Below are positions 37,800 to 46,154 of a stretch of 64,000 nucleotides of DNA, in pieces; position 1 is the first letter of the stretch; each line of letters begins with the position of its first letter. A program made the translations under genes and the position numbers. This DNA is from Lusitaniella coriacea LEGE 07157. Lineage in GTDB: Bacteria; Cyanobacteriota; Cyanobacteriia; Cyanobacteriales; Spirulinaceae. The notes under the pieces are model-generated. The model ran no database searches, was not told where the DNA came from, and was given only the letters and a program-made list of their open reading frames with translations. Location: NCBI RefSeq assembly GCF_015207425.1, contig NZ_JADEWZ010000015.1, forward strand, positions 1-64,000, in the 5' to 3' direction.

Positions 37800-38795
37800 T
37801 CAGTTATTGGGCGAGTCCGTCCGGCTAACGCGGGAACGGGGATAGGTCGAATTAACAAACCCCAGCTCAAACAGTTGTTGGTAAGCTTTTTTCCCCAAAT
37901 TCGTCGTGGGGTTCTGGGAACGCACGATTTGAATGAGCAGAGGAACGGACAGTTCCGGACGGTCTTGTACTCGATGGACGAGGGCGAGTTGGTAAGTGGC
38001 TTCATCGCGCAGTTCCGAGGTTCTCAGGGCATTTCCCCGTTCGGCTTCGGAAACTTGACCGTCAATTCCTGAAAAGCTTTCGGCGAGTTGAGCGTAAAAA
38101 CTCGATAGTTGATTGAACACCTGACGGGCTTCTTGCAATTTTTGAATTGCGACGGGATAGTTTTGCGTGCTAATGGCTTGACCGGCTTCATCCATCAATC
38201 TCTGACCGCCTTCAAAGGATAAGATGCTCTCTGGCTGACCGATGGCAAGCTGGTCGTAGGCTTTTTTCCCTAAATCGGTTGTGGGGTTTTGGGAGCGAAT
38301 AATTTGAATCAGAAGCGGGACGGCAAGTTCGGGGCGATTTTGCGCCCGGTGGACGAGGGCGAGTTGATAGGTGGCTTCGTCGCGCAGTTCTGAGGTTTTC
38401 AGGGCATTATTGCGTTGTGCGTCGGAGATGCGATTGTCAATGCCGGAAAAACTGTCCGAGAGTTGGGCATAAAAGCCAGAGAGTTGGTTGAAGACTTGAC
38501 GTGCTTCTTTGAGTTTTTGGACGGCTAGGGTGTAATTTTGAGCGCTAATCGCGCTTTGAGCTTCTCCCATTAACCGTCTGCCCCCCGCGAGACTGAGCAA
38601 GCTGCTGGATTGGGTGAGGGGACGCAGGTCGTTGGGATCTGTGAAATCGGGTTCTGCTGTTTCTTCTCGGAGGGTTTCCCCTTCTTCGATGATGGTGATG
38701 GTTGGGAGTTGTGCCTGTGCGGGAAGTGCAATCCCTAATGTCGCAAACATCAGGGAAAGAGATAAGTAGGGAACGTTGATTTTAGGAAAAAGCAT
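37800..38795 (-). CDS. Secreted protein with duplicated helical module
   Basis: The 331-residue protein has a signal peptide (SLSLMFATLGIALPAQA, cleavage after AQA). Two copies of a roughly 125-residue alpha-helical module follow at about 69-195 and 203-325, sharing RLM-E-QxAIS-QNY-AVQKL, EARQVFNQLS and ELRDEATYQLALVHR. The module looks TPR-related. The linker residues 30-65 are acidic. I do not recognise a named family. Likely periplasmic; single gene between bolA and pstS. Confidence 0.75.
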   Translation of the reverse strand: MLFPKINVPYLSLSLMFATLGIALPAQAQLPTITIIEEGETLREETAEPDFTDPNDLRPLTQSSSLLSLAGGRRLMGEAQSAISAQNYTLAVQKLKEARQVFNQLSGFYAQLSDSFSGIDNRISDAQRNNALKTSELRDEATYQLALVHRAQNRPELAVPLLIQIIRSQNPTTDLGKKAYDQLAIGQPESILSFEGGQRLMDEAGQAISTQNYPVAIQKLQEARQVFNQLSSFYAQLAESFSGIDGQVSEAERGNALRTSELRDEATYQLALVHRVQDRPELSVPLLIQIVRSQNPTTNLGKKAYQQLFELGFVNSTYPRSRVSRTDSPNN

Positions 38796-38970
38796 GAATG
38801 AATTAAATGAGTCAAGCGGCGCAAAACATAATTGAATCTTAACAAATGGAGGAGCTAGAAGTTTGCATTTTATTTGGGGTCATTCCGCGATCGCGCTATC
38901 CTTTCTTTGTAAGAATTCAGGGTCCAACGTAGATGCGGTTTAACTCGCAAGTTGAGTCAATCGTTGTATG

Positions 38971-38997
38971 AAAAAAGGCGGGCATTGTTGCCCGCCC
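38971..38997 (-). terminator. Terminator of pstS
   Basis: GGCGGGCA and TGCCCGCC arms (38977-38997) form a GC-rich hairpin. Read on the minus strand it is followed by six T residues (38976-38971). The opposite side is also A-rich, so it may work in both directions. Confidence 0.75.
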
Positions 38998-39034
38998 AAA
39001 AAATTGAAGTGTCTGTTCGGTTTGAGTTCAGAAT

Positions 39035-40123
39035 TTATTGGTCGATTGTCTCCAACGCCTCTTTAACTTTGGCAACGACATTATCCGGTAAGGGGATATA
39101 ACCTAGTTCGGGGGCAATGTCCTGTCCGTCTTCTAATGCCCAAGTTAAGACTTCTTTGAGTGCTTCAGCCTTTTCAGGATCTTCGTAATCCTTGTATGCC
39201 ATAATCCAGCTATAAGTCACCACGGGATAGGAATTATCTCCTTCCGGGTCGGTGATGAAAGCGCGCAAGTTCTCTGGTAATTCTACGGCAGAGAGGGTTT
39301 CGGCGGCGGATTCATCAGAAGCTTTGATGTAATTTCCGGCTTGGTTTTCCAAGCTCGCGGTGCTGATTCCTTGCTGCTTGGCATAACCGTACTCAATGTA
39401 ACCGATCGCGCCCTCGGTTTGTTGGATTTGAGCGGTGATCCCCTCATTTCCTTTTGCCCCTAAACCCGTGGGCCATTCGACGGTTTTGCCCTCGCCAACG
39501 CTGTCTGCAAATTCTGGGCTAATGGCGCTGAGGTGCTTGGTAAACACGCCTGTTGTTCCGCTACCATCAGAGCGGTAAACAACTGTAATCTCTTGGTCGG
39601 GCAGGTCAATGCCTTCATTAATTGCCGCGATCGCGGGATCGTTCCATTGGGTAATCTTCCCTAAGAGGATATCCGTGTAAACTTCTCGCGACAGTTTTAA
39701 GTCTTCAACCCCTGGTAAATTATAGGCAAGAACGATGCTTCCGGCTGTCATCGGCAGCAAGACAACACCCTTTCCAACGCCAGCAATTTCTTCGTCCTTC
39801 ATGGCGACATCGCTCGCCCCAAAGTCAACAGTTCCCTGGGTAAACTGCTCCACCCCAGCACCGCTTCCGACAGACTGATAAGTGACTTGAACGTCAGGGT
39901 TTAGTTTGTTGTAATCTGAAAACCAACGCTGATACAATGGCGCGGGGAAACTAGCCCCAGCTCCTATCAAAGAGGCAGATGCAGAGGCATCGTCGCCGCC
40001 CGCAGGATCGGTGCCTTCTGTGCCATCGGGTGTGGGATCGCCATTACAAGCACCAAGAACCAAAGTCCCAATCAATAGGGGAGCGAGAACAATTTTCCGT
40101 TTTAAGCGAGTTGAAAAAACCAT
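39035..40123 (-). CDS. pstS: Phosphate-binding lipoprotein PstS
   Basis: The 362-residue protein is the periplasmic phosphate receptor of the Pst ABC importer. A lipobox (LVLGAC, Cys26) anchors it; a Gly/Asp/Thr linker follows. The phosphate-site motifs are present: SLIGAGASFPAPLYQRW, SVGSGAGVEQFTQG, DFGASDVAM and YRSDGSGTTGVFTKHL. The pstCAB genes are not nearby; multiple pstS copies are common in cyanobacteria, so this may be an extra receptor. Four Pho-box-like repeats lie upstream and a terminator follows, so it is a monocistronic, phosphate-regulated unit. Confidence 0.95.
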   Translation of the reverse strand: MVFSTRLKRKIVLAPLLIGTLVLGACNGDPTPDGTEGTDPAGGDDASASASLIGAGASFPAPLYQRWFSDYNKLNPDVQVTYQSVGSGAGVEQFTQGTVDFGASDVAMKDEEIAGVGKGVVLLPMTAGSIVLAYNLPGVEDLKLSREVYTDILLGKITQWNDPAIAAINEGIDLPDQEITVVYRSDGSGTTGVFTKHLSAISPEFADSVGEGKTVEWPTGLGAKGNEGITAQIQQTEGAIGYIEYGYAKQQGISTASLENQAGNYIKASDESAAETLSAVELPENLRAFITDPEGDNSYPVVTYSWIMAYKDYEDPEKAEALKEVLTWALEDGQDIAPELGYIPLPDNVVAKVKEALETIDQ

Positions 40124-40218
40124 AGGATTAGTTACGTACTTAGCTGCTTAGAAGTCTCTAGGACAAAACAATAGGAATCGGGTTGAGAGTCACGAACGCT
40201 TCTTAAGGTATCTCGAAT

Positions 40219-40259
40219 AGTTTAGGGCGTTGTTAGGATTCGGTAATCAAAAGGTTAAG
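40219..40259 (-). promoter_or_regulatory. Pho box upstream of pstS
   Basis: On the minus strand four 8-mers CTTAACCT, GATTACCG, CCTAACAA and CCTAAACT follow one another with exact 3-bp gaps (11-bp period) from 40259 to 40219. The first matches the cyanobacterial SphR/PhoB Pho-box core CTTAACCT exactly. The block lies about 95 bp before the pstS start. Confidence 0.75.
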
Positions 40260-40283
40260 AAGGCATTTAGAGTGGCGAATTCT

Positions 40284-41174
40284 CTAGGCTTTTGCCTTTT
40301 CAATCTTCTCTAAAAACTCTTTTGTCAGGTGAATAAAGGCTTTTGCGCCGGGGGAATTTGGCGTTGCCATAACAGCAGGCGTAAACGTATCGACCGCTTT
40401 CGCCACATTAACATCCATTGGAATGCGATTACTAAAAATATTGGAAATATCAAAATCTTGTTCGACGCGCTGAATAACTTGTTGATAGTAACGACCGCTA
40501 AATACACCTCCAGACAAAATAAATACAATACCCAGTAAATTTAGTCGATCCTCCAAATCGTGATTTTTCTTGAGTTTTGCAATTCTACGTTCGAGTAACT
40601 GAATTCCCACTAAAGATAGGGGTTCCGGGCGAGCGGGAAGTAAGTAGAAGTCGCTGGCAGCAATTCCACTACGAGTCAACAGATTATATCCCGGCGCACA
40701 GTCCATTAAAATGAAATCATAATCATCAATAATTGGCTCGATAATACTATTAATCAAAAGGTCTTCAAACTCGCGCCAAACCTGGCTGAAATTCAGATTG
40801 CCATCTGCAATCGATTGTTTGTGCAACGTTTCAGAGACAATGTATTCATCGTAAAGTTCAATATCTCCAGGCAGCAAATCCATCCCTTCTATATTGCCAA
40901 TACCCTGAAAAATCAGATCTTCAGTAGAGAATTTTCGCTTAATATAAGGCTGAATCACTTTATCGATTAGATAACTCAGGGTTTTTCTGCCTTTTCGCAA
41001 TTTGGCAAATTCTTGAGGTGCAATTAAACTAAGCGTTGCGCTAATTTGAGAGTCCAAATCGATAACGAGAACTCGCTTTTTATAATATTTTGCTAAACAA
41101 GTTGCCAAGTTCACGGTCAATGTCGTTTTACCGACACCCCCTTTCATATTGACTGTTGTCAAAACCAATCCCAT
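40284..41174 (-). CDS. ParA-family ATPase, copy 1
   Basis: The 296-residue protein has the deviant Walker A box MKGGVGKTTLTVNLA with the signature lysine, Walker A' VLVIDLDSQ, and FILMDCAPGYNLLTRSG (Walker B). Such ATPases dimerise on ATP and use DNA or membranes as a matrix to position cargo. No ParB partner is next to it. A close paralogue lies 126 bp upstream (41301-42221). Function could be cargo positioning or regulatory; not chromosome parA by context. Confidence 0.85.
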   Translation of the reverse strand: MGLVLTTVNMKGGVGKTTLTVNLATCLAKYYKKRVLVIDLDSQISATLSLIAPQEFAKLRKGRKTLSYLIDKVIQPYIKRKFSTEDLIFQGIGNIEGMDLLPGDIELYDEYIVSETLHKQSIADGNLNFSQVWREFEDLLINSIIEPIIDDYDFILMDCAPGYNLLTRSGIAASDFYLLPARPEPLSLVGIQLLERRIAKLKKNHDLEDRLNLLGIVFILSGGVFSGRYYQQVIQRVEQDFDISNIFSNRIPMDVNVAKAVDTFTPAVMATPNSPGAKAFIHLTKEFLEKIEKAKA

Positions 41175-41300
41175 AATCTAACTCCCCTGTGAATTTTGCC
41201 GTAATGATTATATAGCAATTCTCTACCTCGTGAAGTGAAAAAATTGAAGCTGAAGGAAATGGGGAACGGGGAATAGGGAATAATTCTTTTTTTGTAAAAA

Positions 41301-42221
41301 TCAAAGTGCTGCTAACTTTTGTAAAAATTCTGAGGCGAGATCGAGAAAACCTTTTGCACCTGTTGATTGAGGTTCATTAATAACAACGGGTTGACAATCA
41401 TCAATCGCCTTTGCTACAGCAACATTTGAAGGGATTTCAGTTTTAAATATTTTGTCTTTACCAAATTCTTCTGTTAATCGGTGTTTGACTTTTTCTGCCA
41501 TATTGGTTGCATGACCGAGGGATGTAAAAATAATGCCAATAAGGGTAAGATTTCCGCGCGCGTTTCTCTGGGATAAATCTTTTTGAAGTTGCGCTGATTC
41601 TATGTTGGGGTTTAGTTCTTTCAGTTTTTGTATGCAACCCTCCAATAAACCAATTCCTACAACGGATAAAGGTTCGGCTTTGGCGGGGATAAGGTAATAG
41701 TCGCTGGCAATCAAACTACTACGAGTTAAGAGATGATTGGAAGGAGGAAAGTCGAGTAGAATAAAATCGTATTGCTCTTTTAAAGATTGAAAAATTTCAG
41801 ACATCAAACACCGTTCAAAAGCTTGCCACGTTTCGGTGAAGTTCTGCTGGCTTTTTTGCGCTTTTGTGACAATTAAAGCAGAGAGAGAAAAATCATTATA
41901 TAATTCAATATCTCCCGGCAACAGATCGAGTCCTGCAATGCGGCAAATATCCTGTTGCACGATGGTTTGAAAGCCCAATTTTGATGATGTATCGGGTTGA
42001 ATCTGTCGATGAATTAACGTTCGGAGCGTTCGATTTTCCTTCCTCAGCTTGGTGAAGTAAAGAGGTTGAATAACACTAATTGTGGCGTTAACTTGAGTGT
42101 CTAAATCGACGATTAAAACGCGCTTGCGATACTCTTTTGCCAAACAGGTTGCTAGGTTGACGGTAATGGTTGTTTTACCGACACCCCCTTTCATATTGAC
42201 GATCGAGATAACATATCCCAT
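41301..42221 (-). CDS. ParA-family ATPase, copy 2
   Basis: The 306-residue paralogue has MKGGVGKTTITVNLA, VLIVDLDTQVNATIS and FILLDFPPSNHLLTRSSLIASDYY. It shares the whole architecture of copy 1, including LLPGDIELY and the C-terminal AVAKAID, so the pair arose by duplication. The start ATG 42221 is used; TTG 42230 is possible. It begins 15 bp after the GlcNAc-kinase-like gene, so the three minus-strand genes may be one transcript. Confidence 0.85.
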   Translation of the reverse strand: MGYVISIVNMKGGVGKTTITVNLATCLAKEYRKRVLIVDLDTQVNATISVIQPLYFTKLRKENRTLRTLIHRQIQPDTSSKLGFQTIVQQDICRIAGLDLLPGDIELYNDFSLSALIVTKAQKSQQNFTETWQAFERCLMSEIFQSLKEQYDFILLDFPPSNHLLTRSSLIASDYYLIPAKAEPLSVVGIGLLEGCIQKLKELNPNIESAQLQKDLSQRNARGNLTLIGIIFTSLGHATNMAEKVKHRLTEEFGKDKIFKTEIPSNVAVAKAIDDCQPVVINEPQSTGAKGFLDLASEFLQKLAAL

Positions 42222-42236
42222 TTGTGGCAAGATTAA

Positions 42237-43124
42237 TTAGGATTGCTCCACTGCTTGGCGAATCATTAAGATTGCACCTTTCGCTGCATCGTATTGGGGA
42301 GGGACAAGACGCGATCGCGTTTCTTGGGATAACCAAGGTTCAATAGAAGAGGAAAGTCCGCCCAGCAAACTGCAAGGTAAGGGTTTCGTGGCTTTAGCCG
42401 CTAGCGCCACACCGATTTTATCAATTTCTCGCGCGGCTTTCTGGATCAAATCGATGGCAAGGGGTGTTTTTTCTCGAACCTGCTGAATGACAATTGGGGC
42501 AATTTGAGCAAATTGAGTCGCATTCGCTTGATTTGCCCAGACAACGAGTTTTGTTAAATCGCGATCGAAATGATTAAAAATGGCTTCGAGTAGGGGGGAA
42601 GCCTCCTGTCGCCCATCTTGCCAGTGTAGCGCGAGGCGAATCGCTTCTAAGCCCAACCAAGCACCACTCCCTTCGTCGCCGTGGGGAAATCCCCAACCGG
42701 AAACGTGGCTGTTTTTTCCCGCTTCAATTTGATATGCCGTTACTCCCGTTCCAATGGCAATAACTGCTCCTTCTTGACCACCGTGCGCGCCCAAACAGGA
42801 AATATAGCCGTCGGATTCGAGAACGATTTGGGCAAAGGGATGGGGGGTGTTGAGGAATTTTTGGCAGGCTGAGGGGACTTGAGTCCCGGCTAAACCGCAG
42901 CCGATCGCGAAATGATAAGAATCGTCATTGAGGTCAATGTTTGCAGGTTCTAGGACTTCCCGAAGGGCAAACAGAATCGATTGCCAAGCGGTTTCAGGAG
43001 ATAAACGAATGTTAGCGCTGCCGCCTTTACCCGTACCCAGAAGGTTTCCGCGACTATCTTCAACCCGCGCGATCGTTTTGGTTGCGCCGCCATCAATACC
43101 GATAAAGATTGTTGTTCGATCCAT
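42237..43124 (-). CDS. N-acetylglucosamine kinase-like (BadF/BadG ATPase family) protein
   Basis: The 295-residue ASKHA-fold protein has GIDGGATKTIARV (phosphate-1 loop), VIAIGTGVTAY (phosphate-2) and GWGFPHGDEGSGAWLGLEA, typical of the N-acetylglucosamine kinase group. It would phosphorylate amino sugars, perhaps from cell-wall recycling. ATG 43124 is taken as start; the frame runs up to TTG 43151. Confidence 0.85.
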   Translation of the reverse strand: MDRTTIFIGIDGGATKTIARVEDSRGNLLGTGKGGSANIRLSPETAWQSILFALREVLEPANIDLNDDSYHFAIGCGLAGTQVPSACQKFLNTPHPFAQIVLESDGYISCLGAHGGQEGAVIAIGTGVTAYQIEAGKNSHVSGWGFPHGDEGSGAWLGLEAIRLALHWQDGRQEASPLLEAIFNHFDRDLTKLVVWANQANATQFAQIAPIVIQQVREKTPLAIDLIQKAAREIDKIGVALAAKATKPLPCSLLGGLSSSIEPWLSQETRSRLVPPQYDAAKGAILMIRQAVEQS

Positions 43125-43161
43125 CTGTTCCCCCAGCTTCCCCAACTCCAATCTGTTTTGG

Positions 43162-43689
43162 CTATTCTTTAGGGGGAATTCTGCGAATTTCCGAGTAGAA
43201 GGCGGTGCGGCTGAAATCGCTGTTATTTTTGATCAAACTGGCACGCAGTCGCAAATTCGGACTGGCAAACCAAATGCGTTCTTCAGAGTAGGTATCTTTG
43301 CCTTCTACAATTAGGGTGAGTGCGTCGTCTTCCCCTAAAATGTAGCGTCCCGCGATCGCGGGTTCTGAAACATTACTACTACTGTAGAGCAATTGACCCG
43401 CGCGATCGTTATCTGGGTTGGGGATGGGAATGAGGAGTGTCGAACCCACCTGCTTGTTTTTCCCGTAATCGCCGGAGTTGTCCCAACTCACCTTAACTGC
43501 ACCCCAGAGATTCTCTTGAGTTTGACCTTGTTTTTGGCACAGCGCGATCGCGTCTGATGAATCTCCCGCCAAAATTTCAATGGTCAAGTCAGATTTGCCA
43601 CTTTGAACCTGTTGGTTTTCCAGATTGTAGGAGGTACGCTGACAAAACCATTTGCCCGCACTCAGCTCAAAAAATTCTTTGATGTCCAT
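43162..43689 (-). CDS. cpcS: Phycobiliprotein lyase, CpcS/CpeS type
   Basis: The 175-residue beta-barrel lyase attaches phycocyanobilin or phycoerythrobilin to cysteines (beta-84-type sites) of phycobiliproteins. The family signature is clear: FFELSAGKWFCQRTSYNL, AVKVSWDNSG, VSEPAIAGRYILGEDDALTLI and EERIWFASPNLRLRASLI. No phycobilisome genes are adjacent. It ends 37 bp before the kinase-like gene start. Confidence 0.92.
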   Translation of the reverse strand: MDIKEFFELSAGKWFCQRTSYNLENQQVQSGKSDLTIEILAGDSSDAIALCQKQGQTQENLWGAVKVSWDNSGDYGKNKQVGSTLLIPIPNPDNDRAGQLLYSSSNVSEPAIAGRYILGEDDALTLIVEGKDTYSEERIWFASPNLRLRASLIKNNSDFSRTAFYSEIRRIPPKE

Positions 43690-43825
43690 GAATCACTAGC
43701 GATTGACGATTGGGGTGAGCGCTGAAAATTCCACCCTATAAAGGTTACAACCTTTTCGGCTCTCCCATCTTCCCCTCTCTCCACTGGAACAGATGCAGAT
43801 ATACCACTACTCGATCCTTGGGGAT

Positions 43826-43906
43826 GGGCAAGGAGAGACTCGAACTCTCACGACCGGGGTCGCTACATTTTGAGTGTAGTGCGTCTACCAATTCCGCCAC
43901 TTGCCC
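43826..43906 (-). tRNA. tRNA-Leu (CAA)
   Basis: The minus strand starts GGGCAAGTGGCGGAATTGG, has the anticodon loop CTCAAAA (anticodon CAA) between CTACA/TGTAG arms, a long variable arm, the T-loop GTTCGAGTC, and ends CTTGCCC. The length is 81 bp; CCA is not encoded. The stop codon of the M48 protease gene lies inside its 5' end. Confidence 0.95.
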
Positions 43907-44757
43907 GTGCGGTCAGCTTGGTTATTATAGTGTGTTTTGTTCTTTTGCAGCAAGCTTTGATAATTATGAGAACTCGCCCAACGATCGATCTCCCTGGCTC
44001 GCAGAACGGGAACGGGATGGGTCAATTGCGCGGTTTGCGCGGTTTTGAGCATTTCTCCCAACTGCGTTTTTCCCACAGCATCGTAGGCTCTCGCCTGAGC
44101 AATAAAGGCATCGAGATTGAGTTGGGGTGCGAGGGTGGGGGAACCGCCAGCAAGTTTCATCAGCAGGGACATGACAATCCTGGGATCTTGAACCGCGAGA
44201 AGTGCGGCGCGATCGCAAGTCAATTCCGCACAGCGCAACCACTCCAACATTCGCTCTTGCAACGATTGAGTGAGAACCGTTCCCCAAAGGGGTAGCAAAC
44301 TCGCACCCATCACGATCAGGTTCGCCATCGTCAGATAAACCCCATGATCGCACTTGAGATGCCCCAATTCGTGAGCCATCACCGCTTGAATTTCTTGAGG
44401 GGTCAATAGTTCGATGAGGGAGGTGTGCATGACCATAAAGGGTTGTTTTCCCTGCATGGCAAAGGTGTAGGCGTTGGGGATAGGATTTTGCTGAACGTAA
44501 AGTTGAGGCGCTTCAATGTCGAGGATTCGAGCGGCTTCCAGGAGGAGTTTGTGTAAGTCGGGGAGTTGGTTTTCGCCCACGAGAACGCTGGAAGCAATAT
44601 TGTTGAGATAGAAGAATTGTTCCGCAACGGGCCCTAGGAGGTTGCGGATGGCGACATCTAAACCCGGTAATTGCTTGAGCGCGTTGGTAGCTTCTAAGTC
44701 AAGGTGATGCCGAAAATGGTCTGCTTTGAGTCCAATCAATAGGGTTTTTGAGAACAT
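43885..44757 (-). CDS. M48-family metalloprotease
   Basis: The 290-residue protein has the zinc motif HELGHLKCDH with a second His region and a following membrane helix (YLTMANLIVMGASLLPLWG), as in HtpX/Ste24-type proteases. It cleaves membrane or periplasmic proteins. Only one clear membrane segment is seen, so topology is uncertain. It ends with DRTGKWRNW and TAG, and that stop lies within the tRNA-Leu gene on the same strand (22-bp overlap). Confidence 0.87.
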   Translation of the reverse strand: MFSKTLLIGLKADHFRHHLDLEATNALKQLPGLDVAIRNLLGPVAEQFFYLNNIASSVLVGENQLPDLHKLLLEAARILDIEAPQLYVQQNPIPNAYTFAMQGKQPFMVMHTSLIELLTPQEIQAVMAHELGHLKCDHGVYLTMANLIVMGASLLPLWGTVLTQSLQERMLEWLRCAELTCDRAALLAVQDPRIVMSLLMKLAGGSPTLAPQLNLDAFIAQARAYDAVGKTQLGEMLKTAQTAQLTHPVPVLRAREIDRWASSHNYQSLLQKNKTHYNNQADRTGKWRNW

Positions 44758-44880
44758 GGTAAGGGGGACGCTTTCAGTTATCAGTTAATCAGTTATTTAG
44801 TCATCAGCGCCTGACGGCGAGGGAATAGGGAATAGGGGCAAACCTACTCTACTGCCTATTGCCTCTCTCTTGGAACTTGC

Positions 44881-45300
44881 TTACTCCAATAGCCAAGTTT
44901 TCACTCGTTGGAGGCTTTTCCAACCGGGTTTGCGCTCGAATCCGTCTTCAATATTTTCTTCCACATCTTCGCGGATTTGGGAATCCATATCCATCATTTG
45001 CTGTACGATTTCGATGTGCTGGCGCACGCCTTTGGTGTTGGTTTCGAGCATGGCAATTGCAAGATTCACCCGCGCTTGGGGTGCGTTTTTATCGCACTTA
45101 ACGGCTCTCTGGGCGGCTTTGAGGGCTGATTTCGGCTTGTCGGCGAGTAAATACAACCAAGCGAGACTCGTCCATACTGCTGGATTTTTGGGCGCGCGAT
45201 CGCGGATATCTTTGAAAACGGGAATGAGAACTTCAGGATCTTCACCCGCTTTATAGCGTTCCAATCCTTGTTCAAAAAGAGTTTCAGTCGTTTTAGTCAT
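44881..45300 (-). CDS. Small TPR protein
   Basis: The protein (139 residues from ATG 45300) contains two TPR units (LFEQGLERYKAGEDPEVLIPVFKD; PAVWTSLAWLYLLADKPKSALKAAQRAVKCDK) and a helical C-terminal tail. The frame is open to GTG 45354 but the upstream part is unlike the family. Binding partner unknown. Confidence 0.75.
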   Translation of the reverse strand: MTKTTETLFEQGLERYKAGEDPEVLIPVFKDIRDRAPKNPAVWTSLAWLYLLADKPKSALKAAQRAVKCDKNAPQARVNLAIAMLETNTKGVRQHIEIVQQMMDMDSQIREDVEENIEDGFERKPGWKSLQRVKTWLLE

Positions 45301-45483
45301 CGTAATCGTACAGCAAAGGGAATAACGGTTATTGGCGATGGGTGGATATAGCACTCAGCACTCAGCCATCAGTTCCAAAAATACTTCAAACCGAGGTATT
45401 TGATGAAGCTCGACAGAGATCGCAGGGATTCACCCAATGCTGACCTCATTTTACTTAAAAGCTGAGTGCTGATGGCTGAAGGC

Positions 45484-45840
45484 TTACACGCCAAAGGATT
45501 TACCGCAACCACAGGTTTGAGAAGCATTCGGGTTTGTAAATTCAAAACCGCCGCCAATCATCGCATCGCTGTAGTCGAGAACGAGTCCGTACAAATACAG
45601 CATACTTTTCGGGTCGCAGACAATTTGGAACCCCTCGTAATCAAACACGCGATCGTCCTCGCGAATATTGTTGGGTTCCTCAAAATCCATCATATAGGAC
45701 ATTCCAGAGCAGCCGCCGTTACGAACGCCAACGCGCAAGCAAAGGTCTTTTCCCTGTCGTTCCCGCAACATCAAAACGTGTTTGAGCGCGTTGGGAGACA
45801 ATTGAATTCCTTGTTTTTGGGGTTGAATGGTTTGAGTCAT
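45484..45840 (-). CDS. A-type Fe-S carrier (IscA/SufA/HesB)
   Basis: The 118-residue protein has the three ligand cysteines of A-type carriers: Cys44 (GGCSGMSY) and Cys110/Cys112 (TCGCGKSF). It carries iron or [2Fe-2S]/[4Fe-4S] clusters between SufBCD and target proteins. It lies far from the suf locus at 59-64 kb but in the same chromosomal region. Confidence 0.95.
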   Translation of the reverse strand: MTQTIQPQKQGIQLSPNALKHVLMLRERQGKDLCLRVGVRNGGCSGMSYMMDFEEPNNIREDDRVFDYEGFQIVCDPKSMLYLYGLVLDYSDAMIGGGFEFTNPNASQTCGCGKSFGV

Positions 45841-46154
45841 CGATTGATATTACTCCTTAATAAATCCCTGGGGATCTTAACTATATTTTGCTTGCTTAAC
45901 CGCGAAAGTTAAGATGACGCATCAATTTTTTTAATGGCTCCATTGAGCGCGATCGGAATTACACCGATTCAGTATCTTTACTATCATAGCGAGTTCTGCG
46001 ATCCGACAGAGGCTTCGGTCGCAACCCAACAAAGGGTTTTCAAAGCTTGATTCGGGCAACTTTAAAGTCCCCAGGTTCTAAGCATGGGGTAGTTTACATT
46101 ATTAAAGTTAGACTAGAGTAATTCTTATTTTTCTATTCAACCCACTCGATCGCG
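45841..46154. other. Intergenic region, no gene seen
   Basis: This 314-bp gap lies between the divergent IscA-type gene and the plus-strand hypothetical gene. No tRNA, repeat array or Met-started frame of useful length was seen; both promoters must lie here. Confidence 0.5.
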
